DNA from: Actinomycetospora termitidis
Lineage (GTDB): Bacteria > Actinomycetota > Actinomycetes > Mycobacteriales > Pseudonocardiaceae
NCBI RefSeq assembly: GCF_030286555.1
Contig: NZ_JASVWF010000004.1
Coordinates: 62,001-126,000, forward strand
Length of the DNA: 64,000 nt
Direction: 5' to 3'
The position numbers and the translations under genes were made by a program. Below the pieces are notes generated by a model. That model made no database searches, was not told where the DNA came from, and saw only the letters and a program-made list of their open reading frames with translations. Below, in pieces: positions 35,986 through 45,040 of this stretch. Position 1 is the stretch's first letter; every line of letters begins with the position of its first letter.

Positions 35986-37247
35986 ATCACGTGGAGGGCT
36001 TCGAGCACATCGAGCGGGCGATCTCCGACATCGCGGCCGGTAAGGCCGTGGTGGTCGTCGACGACGAGGACCGCGAGAACGAGGGCGACCTGATCTTCGC
36101 CGCCGAGAAGGCGACGCCGGAGCTGGTCTCGTTCATGGTCCGCTACACCTCGGGCTACATCTGCGTCCCGCTCACCGCCGAGACGTGCGACCGGCTCGAC
36201 CTCCCGCCCGCGCACTCGATCAACCAGGACCGGCACGGCACCGCGTACACGGTGTCGGTCGACGCCCGCGAGGGCATCGGCACGGGCATCTCCGGGGCCG
36301 ACCGCGCCCGCACCATCCGCGTGCTCGCGGACCCCGACTCCGCCGCCACCGACCTCTCCCGGCCGGGGCACGTCGTCCCGCTGCGGGCCCGGGAGGGCGG
36401 GGTGCTGCGCCGTCCCGGCCACACCGAGGCCGCGGTCGACCTGGCCCGCCTCGCCGGGCTCGTGCCCGCCGGCGCGATCTGCGAGATCGTCTCCCAGAAG
36501 GACGACGGGGAGATGGCCCGCTACGACGAGCTCGCGGTGTTCGCCGACGAGCACGACCTCGCGCTGATCACGATCAAGGACCTGATCGCCTACCGGCGCC
36601 GCTCGGAGAAGCAGGTGGCCCAGGTCGCGCACGCGAACATCCCCACCGACCACGGGGACTTCGTCGCCTACGGCTACGACTCGCTGCTCGACGGCATCGA
36701 GCACGTCGCCCTGGTGTACGGCGACCTCGGCGACGGCGAGGACGTGCTCGTCCGGGTGCACTCCGAGTGCCTCACCGGCGACGTGCTCCGCTCGCGGCGC
36801 TGCGACTGCGGCCCGCAGCTCGACGCGGCCATGGCCGCGGTCGCCGCCGAGGGCCGCGGGGTCGTGCTCTACGTGCGCGGCCACGAGGGCCGGGGGATCG
36901 GCCTGATCCACAAGCTGCAGGCCTACCAGCTCCAGGACGCCGGGGCCGACACCGTCGACGCCAACCTGGCGCTCGGCATGCCGGCCGACGCCCGCGACTA
37001 CGGCACCGGCGCCCAGATCCTCGCCGACCTCGGGGTCCGGAGCATGCGCCTGCTGACCAACAACCCGGAGAAGCGCGCCGGGCTGGAGGGCTACGGGCTG
37101 GAGATCCTCGACCGGGTCGCCCTCCCGCTGCGCGCCACCCCGGAGAACCTGCGCTACCTGCGGACCAAGCGTGACCGCATGGGCCACGACCTCGAGGGCC
37201 TCGACGCCTACGAGGACGGCCTGGTGAACAGCGAGTCCGGCGCATGA
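35982..37247 (+). CDS. ribBA: Bifunctional DHBP synthase / GTP cyclohydrolase II
   Basis: Feeds both branches of riboflavin synthesis. It has 421 residues. The RibB half (about 1-205) has [20 protein letters not shown] with the acidic metal loop and [25 protein letters not shown]. The RibA half has [20 protein letters not shown] with the zinc cysteines and [15 protein letters not shown] for GTP. Both sets of catalytic residues look intact. The GTG at 35982 overlaps the ribE stop, and ribH overlaps its stop (ATGA). Confidence 0.97.
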   Translation: MNHVEGFEHIERAISDIAAGKAVVVVDDEDRENEGDLIFAAEKATPELVSFMVRYTSGYICVPLTAETCDRLDLPPAHSINQDRHGTAYTVSVDAREGIGTGISGADRARTIRVLADPDSAATDLSRPGHVVPLRAREGGVLRRPGHTEAAVDLARLAGLVPAGAICEIVSQKDDGEMARYDELAVFADEHDLALITIKDLIAYRRRSEKQVAQVAHANIPTDHGDFVAYGYDSLLDGIEHVALVYGDLGDGEDVLVRVHSECLTGDVLRSRRCDCGPQLDAAMAAVAAEGRGVVLYVRGHEGRGIGLIHKLQAYQLQDAGADTVDANLALGMPADARDYGTGAQILADLGVRSMRLLTNNPEKRAGLEGYGLEILDRVALPLRATPENLRYLRTKRDRMGHDLEGLDAYEDGLVNSESGA

Positions 37248-37750
37248 GCACCCAGGGACGCCCGGAGATCGCGGTCCCCGACGCGACCGGCCTGCGGCTC
37301 GGCATCGCGGCGACCCGCTGGAACGGCGAGATCGTCGAGACGATGCTCGAGCGGGCCCTGCTCGCCGCCGAGCGCGGCAACGTCGAGAAGCCGACCGTGG
37401 TGCACGTGGCGGGCGCGATGGAGCTGCCGGTGGTCTGCCAGGGCCTGGCGGCCGGGCACGACGCCGTCGTCGGCCTCGGGGTCGTCATCCGCGGCGCCAC
37501 GCCGCACTTCGACTACGTCTGCGACGCGGTGACGGCGGGTCTGCTGCGCGTCGGGCTCGACGAGCGCACCCCGGTGGGCAACGGCGTCCTGACGACGGAG
37601 AACCTGGACCAGGCGTGGGAGCGCGCCGGGACCCCGGAGTCGACCGAGGACAAGGGCTTCGAGGCGGTCGTCGCCGCGCTGGACGCCGCCCTCACCCTCG
37701 CCGATCTGCGCGACGGTGCCCGCCGGGCGCCGGTCGGGTTCTCGCGATGA
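37244..37750 (+). CDS. ribH: 6,7-dimethyl-8-ribityllumazine synthase
   Basis: Condenses the pyrimidinedione with DHBP to make lumazine. It has 168 residues. Signatures: [60 protein letters not shown] with the His at the active site, and [17 protein letters not shown]. It is translationally coupled to ribBA upstream and to the PH-domain gene downstream (both ATGA). Confidence 0.97.
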   Translation: MSTQGRPEIAVPDATGLRLGIAATRWNGEIVETMLERALLAAERGNVEKPTVVHVAGAMELPVVCQGLAAGHDAVVGLGVVIRGATPHFDYVCDAVTAGLLRVGLDERTPVGNGVLTTENLDQAWERAGTPESTEDKGFEAVVAALDAALTLADLRDGARRAPVGFSR

Positions 37751-38229
37751 CGACCGACAGCCCCGTCGTCGTCCCGCCCGAGGGCCTCGATCTCGGTCCG
37801 GTCGAGCTGGAGGTCCGCCCGGTCCGCATCCGCTGGGTCGCCTGGGTGATCGCGATCCTGCTGTTCGCGTTCTTCGCGTCCGGGGCGCTGCTCGTGTACG
37901 TCGAGTCGGCGGGGTTCAACTTCCGGCCGGCGGACCAGGTCGCGATGGTCGTCCTCGGTCTGCTGCTGGCGGGCGGGGCGCTGCTGTTCACCCGGCCGCG
38001 GCTGCGCGCGGGCTCCGGCGGGATCGAGGTCCGGGCGACCCTCCTGACGCGACGGGTCGCCTGGGCCGACGTCGTCGGGATCAGCTTCCCCGACGGCGCG
38101 CAGTTCGCCCGGGTCGACCTGCCCGACGACGAGTACCTGGTGGTCGGGGCGCTGCAGGCCGTGGACAAGGGGCACGCGGTGGCCGGGGTGACGCGCCTCC
38201 GCGAGCTCCACGCGCAGTACGCGAGCTGA
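37747..38229 (+). CDS. PH-domain membrane protein (Rv1417-like)
   Basis: A 160-residue protein with two membrane helices (about residues 32-55 and 66-84) joined by a short loop, followed by a soluble domain of about 70 residues with the strand pattern of bacterial PH-like domains (GGIEVRATLLTRRVAWADVV). The family sits after ribH in many actinobacteria and its function is unknown. The ATG overlaps the ribH stop, and its own stop shares a base with the pyrD ATG (TGATG), so it is in one operon with both. Confidence 0.88.
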   Translation: MTTDSPVVVPPEGLDLGPVELEVRPVRIRWVAWVIAILLFAFFASGALLVYVESAGFNFRPADQVAMVVLGLLLAGGALLFTRPRLRAGSGGIEVRATLLTRRVAWADVVGISFPDGAQFARVDLPDDEYLVVGALQAVDKGHAVAGVTRLRELHAQYAS

Positions 38230-39245
38230 TGCCCCTCTACGACGCGCTGTTCCGCCACGTCGCCGTCCGCGTCCCGGCGGAGCGGACCCACCGGATCGGC
38301 CTGCGCGCCCTCGCCGCCGCGACCCCGGTCATCCCCGAGCAGACGCCGGACCCGTGCCTCGCGGTCCACGCGATGGGTCTGACCTTCCCGTCCCCGCTCG
38401 GCGTCGCCGCCGGGTACGACAAGGACGCCGAGGGCGTCCGCGGGCTCGCCCGCCTCGGGTTCGGCGCCGTCGAGATCGGCACCGTGACCGCGCGGCCGCA
38501 GCCGGGCAACCCGCGGCCCCGCCTGTTCCGGCTGCCCGAGGACCGCGCGCTGGTCAACCGCATGGGCTTCAACAACGCCGGCGCGGACGCGGTGGGCGAA
38601 CGGCTCGCGACCCTGCGCCGCGGCGGCCCGCTCGGCACCGTCCTCGGCGTCAACATCGGGAAGTCGAAGGCCGCCACGGGCCCGGAGCAGACCGTCGCGG
38701 ACTACCGCTACTCCGCCCGCGTCCTCGGCCCGCTCGCCGACTACGTCGTCGTCAACGTCTCCTCGCCGAACACCCCGGGTCTGCGCGACCTGCAGGGCGT
38801 CGACGCGCTGGAACCGCTGCTCACGGCGGTGCGCGACGAGCTCGGTGCCACCCCGCTGCTCGTGAAGATCACCGCCGACCTCGACGACGACGGGGTGGAC
38901 GCGGTCGCCGACCTCGCCGTCGCCCTGGGCCTCGACGGCGTCATCGCCACCAACACGACGGTCTCGCGCACCGGCCTCGTCACCGACCCCGCCACGGTCG
39001 CGGAGACCGGGACCGGCGGCCTGTCGGGCGCCCCGCTCGTCGAACCGGCCCGGGCGGTCCTGGCCCGACTGGTCTCCCGCGTCGGCGGGCGGCTCACGAT
39101 CGTCTCGGTCGGCGGGATCGCCGACGCCGCCGAGGCGCGGCGCCGACTCGAGGCCGGTGCGACCCTCGTGCAGTCCTACACGGGCTTCGTCTACGGCGGC
39201 CCCGCCTGGCCCTCGCGGGTCAACGCGGATCTCGCCCGTTCCTGA
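38229..39245 (+). CDS. pyrD: Dihydroorotate dehydrogenase (quinone), class 2
   Basis: Oxidises dihydroorotate to orotate, passing electrons to menaquinone at the membrane. It has 338 residues. The N-terminal amphipathic region MPLYDALFRHVAVRVPAERT is the class 2 quinone tunnel. LGVAAGYDKDAEGVRGLARL, NRMGFNNAGADAV, VVNVSSPNTPGLRDLQ (with catalytic Ser) and VGGIADAAEARRRLEAGATL follow. It completes the UMP pathway started in the pyr operon 13 kb upstream. Directly after the stop a 48-bp repeat array begins. Confidence 0.97.
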   Translation: MPLYDALFRHVAVRVPAERTHRIGLRALAAATPVIPEQTPDPCLAVHAMGLTFPSPLGVAAGYDKDAEGVRGLARLGFGAVEIGTVTARPQPGNPRPRLFRLPEDRALVNRMGFNNAGADAVGERLATLRRGGPLGTVLGVNIGKSKAATGPEQTVADYRYSARVLGPLADYVVVNVSSPNTPGLRDLQGVDALEPLLTAVRDELGATPLLVKITADLDDDGVDAVADLAVALGLDGVIATNTTVSRTGLVTDPATVAETGTGGLSGAPLVEPARAVLARLVSRVGGRLTIVSVGGIADAAEARRRLEAGATLVQSYTGFVYGGPAWPSRVNADLARS

Positions 39246-39881
39246 TGGCGGGTCCTGCCGGGCGCGCCGCCGTTGCGTCGCGCACACGGCCCGCCCGCCC
39301 GACCTACCCCGAACCCGCGTTGCGTCCCGCACACGGCCCGCCCGCTCGATCCAGTCCGAACCCCGCATTGCGTCCCGCACACGGCCGACCCGGTCGGTCC
39401 ATCGTCGGACGAGCGTTGCGTCCCGCACACGGCCGGGCGGCCGGTCCACCTCCTGACGAACGTTGCGTCCCGCACACGGCCGGACCGGTCGGTCCACCTC
39501 TGCGCGAGCGTTGCGTCCCGCACACGGCCGACCCGGTCGGTCCATCGTCGGACGAGCGTTGCGTGCCGCACACGGCCGGGCCGGTCGGTCCACCTCCTGA
39601 CCAGCGTTGCGTCCCGCACACTGCCAGGCCGGCCGGTCCACCTCCGCGCGGGCGTTGCGTCCCGCAACGCAGGTTCCGCGACCTGCGTCGGTCTCCAGCC
39701 GTGTGCGTCCCGCAACGCGAGTGCCGCGCCGTGCGCCGATCTCCAGCCGTGTGCGTCCCGCAACGCGAGTGCCGCGACGTGCGCCGGCCTCCAGCCGTGT
39801 GCGTCCCGCAACGCCGGCGCCCGCCCACCCCCGCAACGCCCACCGCGCCACGCACCCCGGCGCCCGGCACGATGAGCACCC
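39246..39881. other. 636-bp intergenic region filled by repeat array 1
   Basis: No gene is supported. Long open frames on several strands here arise because the repeat is a multiple of three and free of stops. The region carries the array at 39269-39814, a short half-copy (CCGCAACGCC near 39830) and about 40 bp before the HAD gene ATG. Confidence 0.8.
39269..39814. repeat. 48-bp-period dyad array 1 (12 units, 9 direct then 3 inverted)
   Basis: Each unit has the core TGCG-N3-CGCA. Forward units read GTTGCG-N3-CGCACAC and start at 39272, 39319, 39367, 39415, 39462, 39510, 39558 and 39606 (steps of 47 or 48). The ninth, at 39653-39671, is a perfect palindrome GCGTTGCGTCCCGCAACGC. Inverted units read GTGTGCG-N3-CGCAAC at 39701, 39749 and 39797. 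Between cores are about 28 bp with partial similarity (for example CGGTCGGTCCA). The core centre varies (TCC, TCG, TGC) while the arms do not. Confidence 0.95.
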
Positions 39882-40568
39882 ATGACCGACACCGCGCCGG
39901 CCCGTCGCCCGAAGGTCGTGCTGTTCGACGTCTTCGAGACCTGCCTGCAGCTCGAGGGCCTGCGTCCCCGGTTCGTGGCGCTCGGCCGCCCGGAGCACGA
40001 GCTGGAACTGTTCTTCGCCCGGCTGCTGCACCAGGGCATGGCGATGACGCTCGCGGGGGAGGCGCCTGCGTTCCGGGTCGTCGCCGCGGACATGCTGCGG
40101 CGCACCAGCGGGCGTGACCTCACCGACGACCAGGTCGCCTCCGTCCTCGACGGTTTCCGCGAGCTCCCGGCCCACGATGATGTCCGCGAGGCGTTCACGC
40201 TCCTGCGCGACGCCGGGGTGCCCGCCTACGGGTTCACCCACGGCTCCGCCACGACCGCGAGCGCGGCGCTGGAGGCGGCCGGGGTCCGGGACCTGCTCGC
40301 GGACGTGTTCAGCTGCGAGGAGATCGCCTCGTTCAAGCCGCCGCGCCGGGTCTACGACTTCGCGGTGCAGCGGGTGGGCGGGGACGCGGCCCGCACCGCC
40401 CTGGTCGCGGTGCACTCGTGGGACGTGCACGGCGCGATCGCCGCCGGTCTGCTCGGCGGGTTCTGCGAGCGTCTCGAGGGTCGGGTCCCGGATGCCGTAC
40501 TCCGGCCGCACGTCGTGGCGGAGACCCTGGACGACGTCGTCGCCGGGCTGCTCGCCCTGCCCGAGTAG
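39882..40568 (+). CDS. HAD superfamily hydrolase (haloacid dehalogenase type II-like)
   Basis: A 228-residue protein with a Rossmann core and a helical cap. Motif I is VVLFDVFET (nucleophile Asp16; the residue two positions on is Phe, so the usual acid/base Asp of phosphatases is missing). Motif II is THGSATT, motif III Lys in EEIASFKPPRRVYDFA, and motif IV HSWDVHGAIAAG. Motif I without the second Asp resembles L-2-haloacid dehalogenases, but substrate is not determinable. ATG at 39882 is 67 bp after repeat array 1. It opens the block between the two arrays. Confidence 0.85.
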   Translation: MTDTAPARRPKVVLFDVFETCLQLEGLRPRFVALGRPEHELELFFARLLHQGMAMTLAGEAPAFRVVAADMLRRTSGRDLTDDQVASVLDGFRELPAHDDVREAFTLLRDAGVPAYGFTHGSATTASAALEAAGVRDLLADVFSCEEIASFKPPRRVYDFAVQRVGGDAARTALVAVHSWDVHGAIAAGLLGGFCERLEGRVPDAVLRPHVVAETLDDVVAGLLALPE

Positions 40569-40630
40569 GTTCGACGACCGGTCGCGACCACCACACGCGC
40601 CCACCACCGCCCCGACGGAGGTCCCTCCCC

Positions 40631-41125
40631 GTGTCCACCGAGCCGTCCACCGAGCAGTCGACCGAGCAGTCCATCCCTACCCCCGGCCTCACTCGCCGGC
40701 GCGCCCTGTGCGGGCTCGTCGTCGCCCTCGCCGCGCCGGCCGCCCTGGCCGCCTGCTCCTCCGGATCCGAGTCCGGCGGCCAGGCCCCGCCCGCCGGGGG
40801 CTCGGGCGGCGGCGGCACCACCACCGCGCCGCCCGCCGGGGGCACGCCGGTCGCGCAGATCCCGGTCGGTGGGGGCACCGTCGTGGACGGGCCGAACGGG
40901 CCGGTCCTGCTCACCCAGCCCCAGGCCGGCGTCATCAAGGCCTTCGACGCCGCCTGCCCGCACCAGGGCACACCCGTCGACCCGCCCGAGGGCGGCACGA
41001 TCACCTGCCCGAACCACGGCAGCCAGTTCGACGCCACGTCCGGCGCCCTGAAGAAGGGCCCGGCGGAGAGCGGCCTCACCCCGGTCGCGACCACCGTGGT
41101 GAACGGACAGGTGCAGTTCGCCTGA
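40631..41125 (+). CDS. Tat-exported Rieske [2Fe-2S] lipoprotein
   Basis: A 164-residue protein. The N-terminal signal has TRRRALCG (twin arginine) and a hydrophobic stretch ending LAAC, a lipobox, so it should be folded in the cytoplasm, exported by Tat and lipid-anchored. A Gly/Pro/Ser/Thr linker follows (about 45-75). The Rieske cluster ligands are C-P-H (about residue 109) and C-P-N-H (about 125). GTG at 40631 follows GGAGGTCCCTCCCC. No partner cytochrome or oxygenase is adjacent; it could be a standalone electron-transfer lipoprotein. Confidence 0.9.
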   Translation: MSTEPSTEQSTEQSIPTPGLTRRRALCGLVVALAAPAALAACSSGSESGGQAPPAGGSGGGGTTTAPPAGGTPVAQIPVGGGTVVDGPNGPVLLTQPQAGVIKAFDAACPHQGTPVDPPEGGTITCPNHGSQFDATSGALKKGPAESGLTPVATTVVNGQVQFA

Positions 41126-41130
41126 CCCTG

Positions 41131-41160
41131 GGCGAGCGGAGCGACGGGGCGGAGCGGGAC
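41131..41160. repeat. Short G-rich repeat GGCGAGCGNAGCGACGGGG
   Basis: This 30-bp stretch between the Rieske and helicase genes closely matches 35922-35951 in the end of ribE; after the shared 19 bases both continue AGCGGGAC, here with a 3-bp insertion. A weaker relative precedes rsmB near 33003. Confidence 0.6.
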
Positions 41161-41178
41161 GCGGGCAGGATGGAGCGC

Positions 41179-44100
41179 ATGCTCGCGCTGCACGCCGCCT
41201 GGTCGCCCGGCCGGGGACTCTGTCTGTGGGCCGAGGACCCGGCGCGCACCGCCGGCGACGCACCCCGCAGCCGCGCCCGCGGTGCCCGGCCGCACCCGTT
41301 CGCCGCGGACCACGAGCAGCTCCGCGCAGTCGCGGCGGCACTGGCGACGACGGGCGGCGAGGGTCAGGCGGTCCTGCACCTGCCCTCGACCGGCGGCCCG
41401 GGCAGCACCGACCGCGCCCCCGTCCGGTCGGACGCCGACACGGCACCCGCGGCGCTGGCCCCGTGGACCGTGCCCGTCCTCGAGCTGGACGCCGGGGCGC
41501 TGCAGCGCTCCGAGCCGCTGCCGGGCGAGGGCCCGGGGTTCGCGGTGCTCCGGGCGCTCGCGTCCTTCGCCGCCGACCTGGTCACCCGCGGGCGGCTCCT
41601 CCCCGCCCCCGACCCCGGTCACGACGACGGCGCCCTCGGCTGGCGCCCCGTCCTGCAGGGTCGCGACCTGGTCGCCGCCGACGCGTTCGCCGCAGCGCTC
41701 CCACCGGCCGTGCGCGCCGAGGCCGTCGACGGGCGGGCGTTGGCCGACGGCGTCGGCCCCGACCCGGCCGAGGTCGTCACCGAGGCCCTCACCGTGTTCG
41801 CCGACGCCGAGGCCCGGCACCGCCTCGTCGACGATCCGCCTGTCCCGGTCCTGCTGGAGGCCGCCGGCGCCGGCGATCTCGACGAGGGCCTCGCCCGCTG
41901 GGACGTCGTCGGCGCCCCGCACGCCGGGCCGGCGCGCGGCACCTTCCGGCTCACCGAGATCGTCGTCGACGACCTGGGGCACGCGGTCGAGGGCGAGCCG
42001 CGGTTCTGGCTGGAGTTCTCGCTGCAGTCCTCGCAGGACCCGAGCCTGCGGGTCACCGCCGAGTCGATCTGGCGCGACGCCGGGTCGCTGCGCCGCTGGC
42101 TCGACGACCCCAGCGAGGAACTGCTCGCCGAGCTCGGGCGGGCGGCCGCGATCTACCCGGAGCTCACCGACGCACTGCGGGTCCCGCGCCCGACCGGGAT
42201 GGAGCTGGACCGCGAGGGCACCCACCACTTCCTGCTCCACGTCGCCGCCGCCCTGGACCGCGCCGGGTTCGGCGTCCTGCTGCCGAGCTGGTGGACGGAG
42301 CCCGCGCGGCTGGGTCTCACCGCCACCGCGGGCGGCGCCGGCCCCGAGGGCGTCGTCGCGACGAACGGACGCCTGCGCCGCGAGGAACTCGTCGACTTCT
42401 CCTGGAAACTCGCCGTCGACGGGGAGTCCCTCTCCGACGAGGAGATGCGCGCCCTGGTGCACGCGAAGGCGCCGCTGGTCTTCCTGCGCGGGCGGTGGGT
42501 CGCGGTCGACCCGGAACGGCTCCGGGCCGGGCTGGAGTTCCTCGACCGGGCGCCCACGGAGGGCACGGTCGGTGACGTCCTCACCCTGCACTCGGCCTAC
42601 CACGACGACCTCCCCCCGGAGTGGGCCGCGCCGCTGCCCGTGGAGGACGTCGCCGCGAGCGGTCCGCTCGGATCGCTGCTCGCCGGCGCCGTCGACGCCC
42701 ACCTCGAACTGCTCGACGACCCGCCCGCCCTCGAGGCGACCCTGCGCCCCTACCAGCGGCGCGGGGTGTCGTGGCTCGCGTTCCTGTCCGGGCTCCGCGT
42801 CGGCGGGGTGCTCGCCGACGACATGGGCCTCGGCAAGACGCTGCAGGTCCTGGCGCTGGAGGCCCACGAGCGCACCGAGGAGCTCGCGCCGACCCTGCTG
42901 GTGGCGCCGACCTCCGTCGTCGGGAACTGGCAGCGGGAGGCGGCCCGGTTCACGCCCGGGCTCCGCGTCGTGGTGCACCACGGGTCGGGCCGGACGACCG
43001 GCGACCTCACCGCGATGCTCGCGGACGCCGACCTCGTCGTGACCTCCTACGGGACCCTCACCCGCGACGTCGCCGAGCTGTCCCGCCACCACTACCGCCG
43101 ACTCGTGCTCGACGAGGCCCAGCTGGTCAAGAACAACCGGTCGCGGGCGGCGCGTGCGGTGCGCACCGTCGACGCCGAGCACCGGCTGGCGCTCACCGGG
43201 ACGCCGGTGGAGAACCGGCTCGCCGAGCTGTGGTCGATCATGGACGCCGTCAACCCCGGCCTGCTCGGCGGCATCACCGCGTTCCGCGACCGCTACGCCG
43301 TGCCGATCGAGCGCCACGGCCGCTCCGACGTCGCGAAACGGCTCCAGACCGCCGTCCGCCCGTTCCTGCTGCGCCGGGTCAAGACCGACAAGGCCGTCGT
43401 CGACGACCTGCCGGACAAGATCGAGACCGTCGAGCGGTGCAGCCTGACCGCCGAGCAGGCGTCGCTGTACCAGGTGGTCGTCGACGAGATGACCGAGACG
43501 CTGCACGGGCTGGAGACCGCCGGCAAGCAGGGCATCGAGCGGCGCGGCCGGGTGCTCGCCGCGCTGACCAAGCTCAAGCAGGTCTGCGACCACCCGGCCC
43601 TGCTCCTGCACGACGGGTCGCCGCTCGCCCGCCGCTCCGGGAAGCTCGCGCGCGTCGAGGAGATCGTCGCGGAGATCCTGGCGGCGGGTGAGAAGGCGCT
43701 GCTGTTCACGCAGTTCACGGCGTTCGGCGACGAACTCGCCCCGCACCTCGCGCGGCGCTTCGGGGTCGAGGTGCTGTGGCTGCACGGCGGGACGTCACGC
43801 CGGGCCCGCGACCGCATGGTCGAGGCGTTCCAGTCGGACGACGGCCCGCCGCTCTTCCTGCTCTCCCTCAAGGCCGGCGGCACGGGACTCACGCTCACGG
43901 CCGCCCAGCACGTGATCCACCTCGACCGCTGGTGGAACCCCGCCGTCGAGGACCAGGCCACCGATCGGGCCTTCCGCATCGGGCAGAAGCGCACCGTGCA
44001 GGTCCGCAAGCTGGTCTGCGGCGGCACCGTCGAGGAACGCATCGACGACCTCATCGAGGGCAAACGCGTCCTCGCCGGCCAGGTCATCGGCGACGGTGGG

Positions 44101-44220
44101 GACGACCCGGACTGGCTCACCGGTCTGTCCACCGACGAGCTGCGCCGGATCGTCGCGCTCGACCCGGGCGCCACCGCGGAGGACGAGGACGACGAGATGG
44201 GGGACGACGATGCCGCCTAG
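41179..44220 (+). CDS. SNF2/Rad54-family helicase
   Basis: A 1013-residue DNA translocase. The N-terminal 500 residues are a bacterial SNF2-associated region (LHAAWSPGRGLCLWAEDPAR). The SF2 core has Walker A LADDMGLGKTLQVLALEA (about residue 548), VAPTSVVGNWQREAARF, the Walker B box VLDEAQLVKN (about 644), LTGTPVENRLAELWSIMD, then in the second lobe FTQFTAFGDELAPHL, LLSLKAGGTGLTLTAA and DRAFRIGQKRTVQV. The start could be ATG 41170 or 41179; AGGA spacing favours 41179. It overlaps the SWIM gene by 11 bp, a pairing known in bacteria. Confidence 0.93.
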   Translation: MLALHAAWSPGRGLCLWAEDPARTAGDAPRSRARGARPHPFAADHEQLRAVAAALATTGGEGQAVLHLPSTGGPGSTDRAPVRSDADTAPAALAPWTVPVLELDAGALQRSEPLPGEGPGFAVLRALASFAADLVTRGRLLPAPDPGHDDGALGWRPVLQGRDLVAADAFAAALPPAVRAEAVDGRALADGVGPDPAEVVTEALTVFADAEARHRLVDDPPVPVLLEAAGAGDLDEGLARWDVVGAPHAGPARGTFRLTEIVVDDLGHAVEGEPRFWLEFSLQSSQDPSLRVTAESIWRDAGSLRRWLDDPSEELLAELGRAAAIYPELTDALRVPRPTGMELDREGTHHFLLHVAAALDRAGFGVLLPSWWTEPARLGLTATAGGAGPEGVVATNGRLRREELVDFSWKLAVDGESLSDEEMRALVHAKAPLVFLRGRWVAVDPERLRAGLEFLDRAPTEGTVGDVLTLHSAYHDDLPPEWAAPLPVEDVAASGPLGSLLAGAVDAHLELLDDPPALEATLRPYQRRGVSWLAFLSGLRVGGVLADDMGLGKTLQVLALEAHERTEELAPTLLVAPTSVVGNWQREAARFTPGLRVVVHHGSGRTTGDLTAMLADADLVVTSYGTLTRDVAELSRHHYRRLVLDEAQLVKNNRSRAARAVRTVDAEHRLALTGTPVENRLAELWSIMDAVNPGLLGGITAFRDRYAVPIERHGRSDVAKRLQTAVRPFLLRRVKTDKAVVDDLPDKIETVERCSLTAEQASLYQVVVDEMTETLHGLETAGKQGIERRGRVLAALTKLKQVCDHPALLLHDGSPLARRSGKLARVEEIVAEILAAGEKALLFTQFTAFGDELAPHLARRFGVEVLWLHGGTSRRARDRMVEAFQSDDGPPLFLLSLKAGGTGLTLTAAQHVIHLDRWWNPAVEDQATDRAFRIGQKRTVQVRKLVCGGTVEERIDDLIEGKRVLAGQVIGDGGDDPDWLTGLSTDELRRIVALDPGATAEDEDDEMGDDDAA

Positions 44221-45028
44221 ACGTCGTGCCCCCAAGGAGCCGTTCCGCGAGAGGTTCCCCGAGTACGGGAAGCGGATCGCGGTCGAGGACGGCATCGCCG
44301 CGAAGAGCCGCCGCGGGGACATCGGCGAGTCGTGGTGGTCCGGCCGGTTCCTCGCGGTGCTGCAGGAGCTCGGCGTCGGCGGACGCCTGGACCGCGGCAA
44401 GACCTACGCCCGCGCCGGCCAGGTGATCGACCTCGCGATCGAGCCGGGTGAGGTCGTCGCGACGGTTCAGGGGTCGCGCGCCGAGCCCTACCGCGCGCGG
44501 ATCGGGATCACGACGTTCGCCGACGAGGCGTGGGAGGCCGTCGAGGAGGCGTTCGCCCGCGACTCCTGGTACGCCGCCTCGCTGCTCGGCGGCACTGTGC
44601 CCGACGACCTCGAGGACGTCTTCGCCGCCGTCGGCCTGTCGCTCTTCCCGACGGGGGCCCGCGAGATGCCCATGGACTGCTCCTGCCCGGACTGGTCCGT
44701 CCCCTGCAAGCACCTCGCCGCGGTCGCCTACCTCGTGGCCGAGCGGTTCGACGACGACCCGTTCCTGATCCTGCGCTGGCGCGGCCGCGACCGCGCGACG
44801 CTGCTCGCCGGCCTCCGCGACCGCCGCGACGACGTCGGCCCGGCGGTCACCCCGCTCGCGGACGTGCTCGACCGCTTCTGGACGGCGGGTGGGCCGCTGC
44901 CCGAGGTCGGCGGGCCGGTGTCGAACTCCGAGGAACTGCTCGACCAGATGCCGCCGCTCGGGGTCGCCCTCGACGGGGTCGACGCGCGGGAACTGCTGCG
45001 GCCCCTCTATCGGCGGTTCGGGGCCTGA
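44210..45028 (+). CDS. SWIM zinc-finger protein
   Basis: A 272-residue protein with the SWIM motif CxCx(n)CxH: MDCSCPDWSVPCKHLAAVAY (about residues 154-172). The N-terminus (EPFRERFPEYGKRIAVEDG, then GESWWSGRFLAVLQEL) matches SWIM proteins encoded beside SNF2 helicases. These are thought to bind DNA or protein partners of the helicase; the joint function is not established. The ATG at 44210 lies inside the end of the helicase gene, so the two are translationally coupled. Confidence 0.9.
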   Translation: MPPRRRAPKEPFRERFPEYGKRIAVEDGIAAKSRRGDIGESWWSGRFLAVLQELGVGGRLDRGKTYARAGQVIDLAIEPGEVVATVQGSRAEPYRARIGITTFADEAWEAVEEAFARDSWYAASLLGGTVPDDLEDVFAAVGLSLFPTGAREMPMDCSCPDWSVPCKHLAAVAYLVAERFDDDPFLILRWRGRDRATLLAGLRDRRDDVGPAVTPLADVLDRFWTAGGPLPEVGGPVSNSEELLDQMPPLGVALDGVDARELLRPLYRRFGA

Positions 45029-45040
45029 CCGGGTAGAACG

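Noticed and set aside
39269-39814. CRISPR array
   Set aside because: Regular spacing of about 20-bp cores with about 28-bp spacers looks similar, but spacers resemble each other, the cores change orientation within the array, the cores are themselves dyads with a variable centre, and no cas gene is in the window.
39191-40198. Long open frames through array 1 (repeated peptides such as RCVPHTA or VRDATLVRRWTDR)
   Set aside because: A 48-bp stop-free unit keeps several frames open on both strands. Two steps are 47 bp, which breaks any constant peptide, and no ribosome-binding site or conserved start is present.
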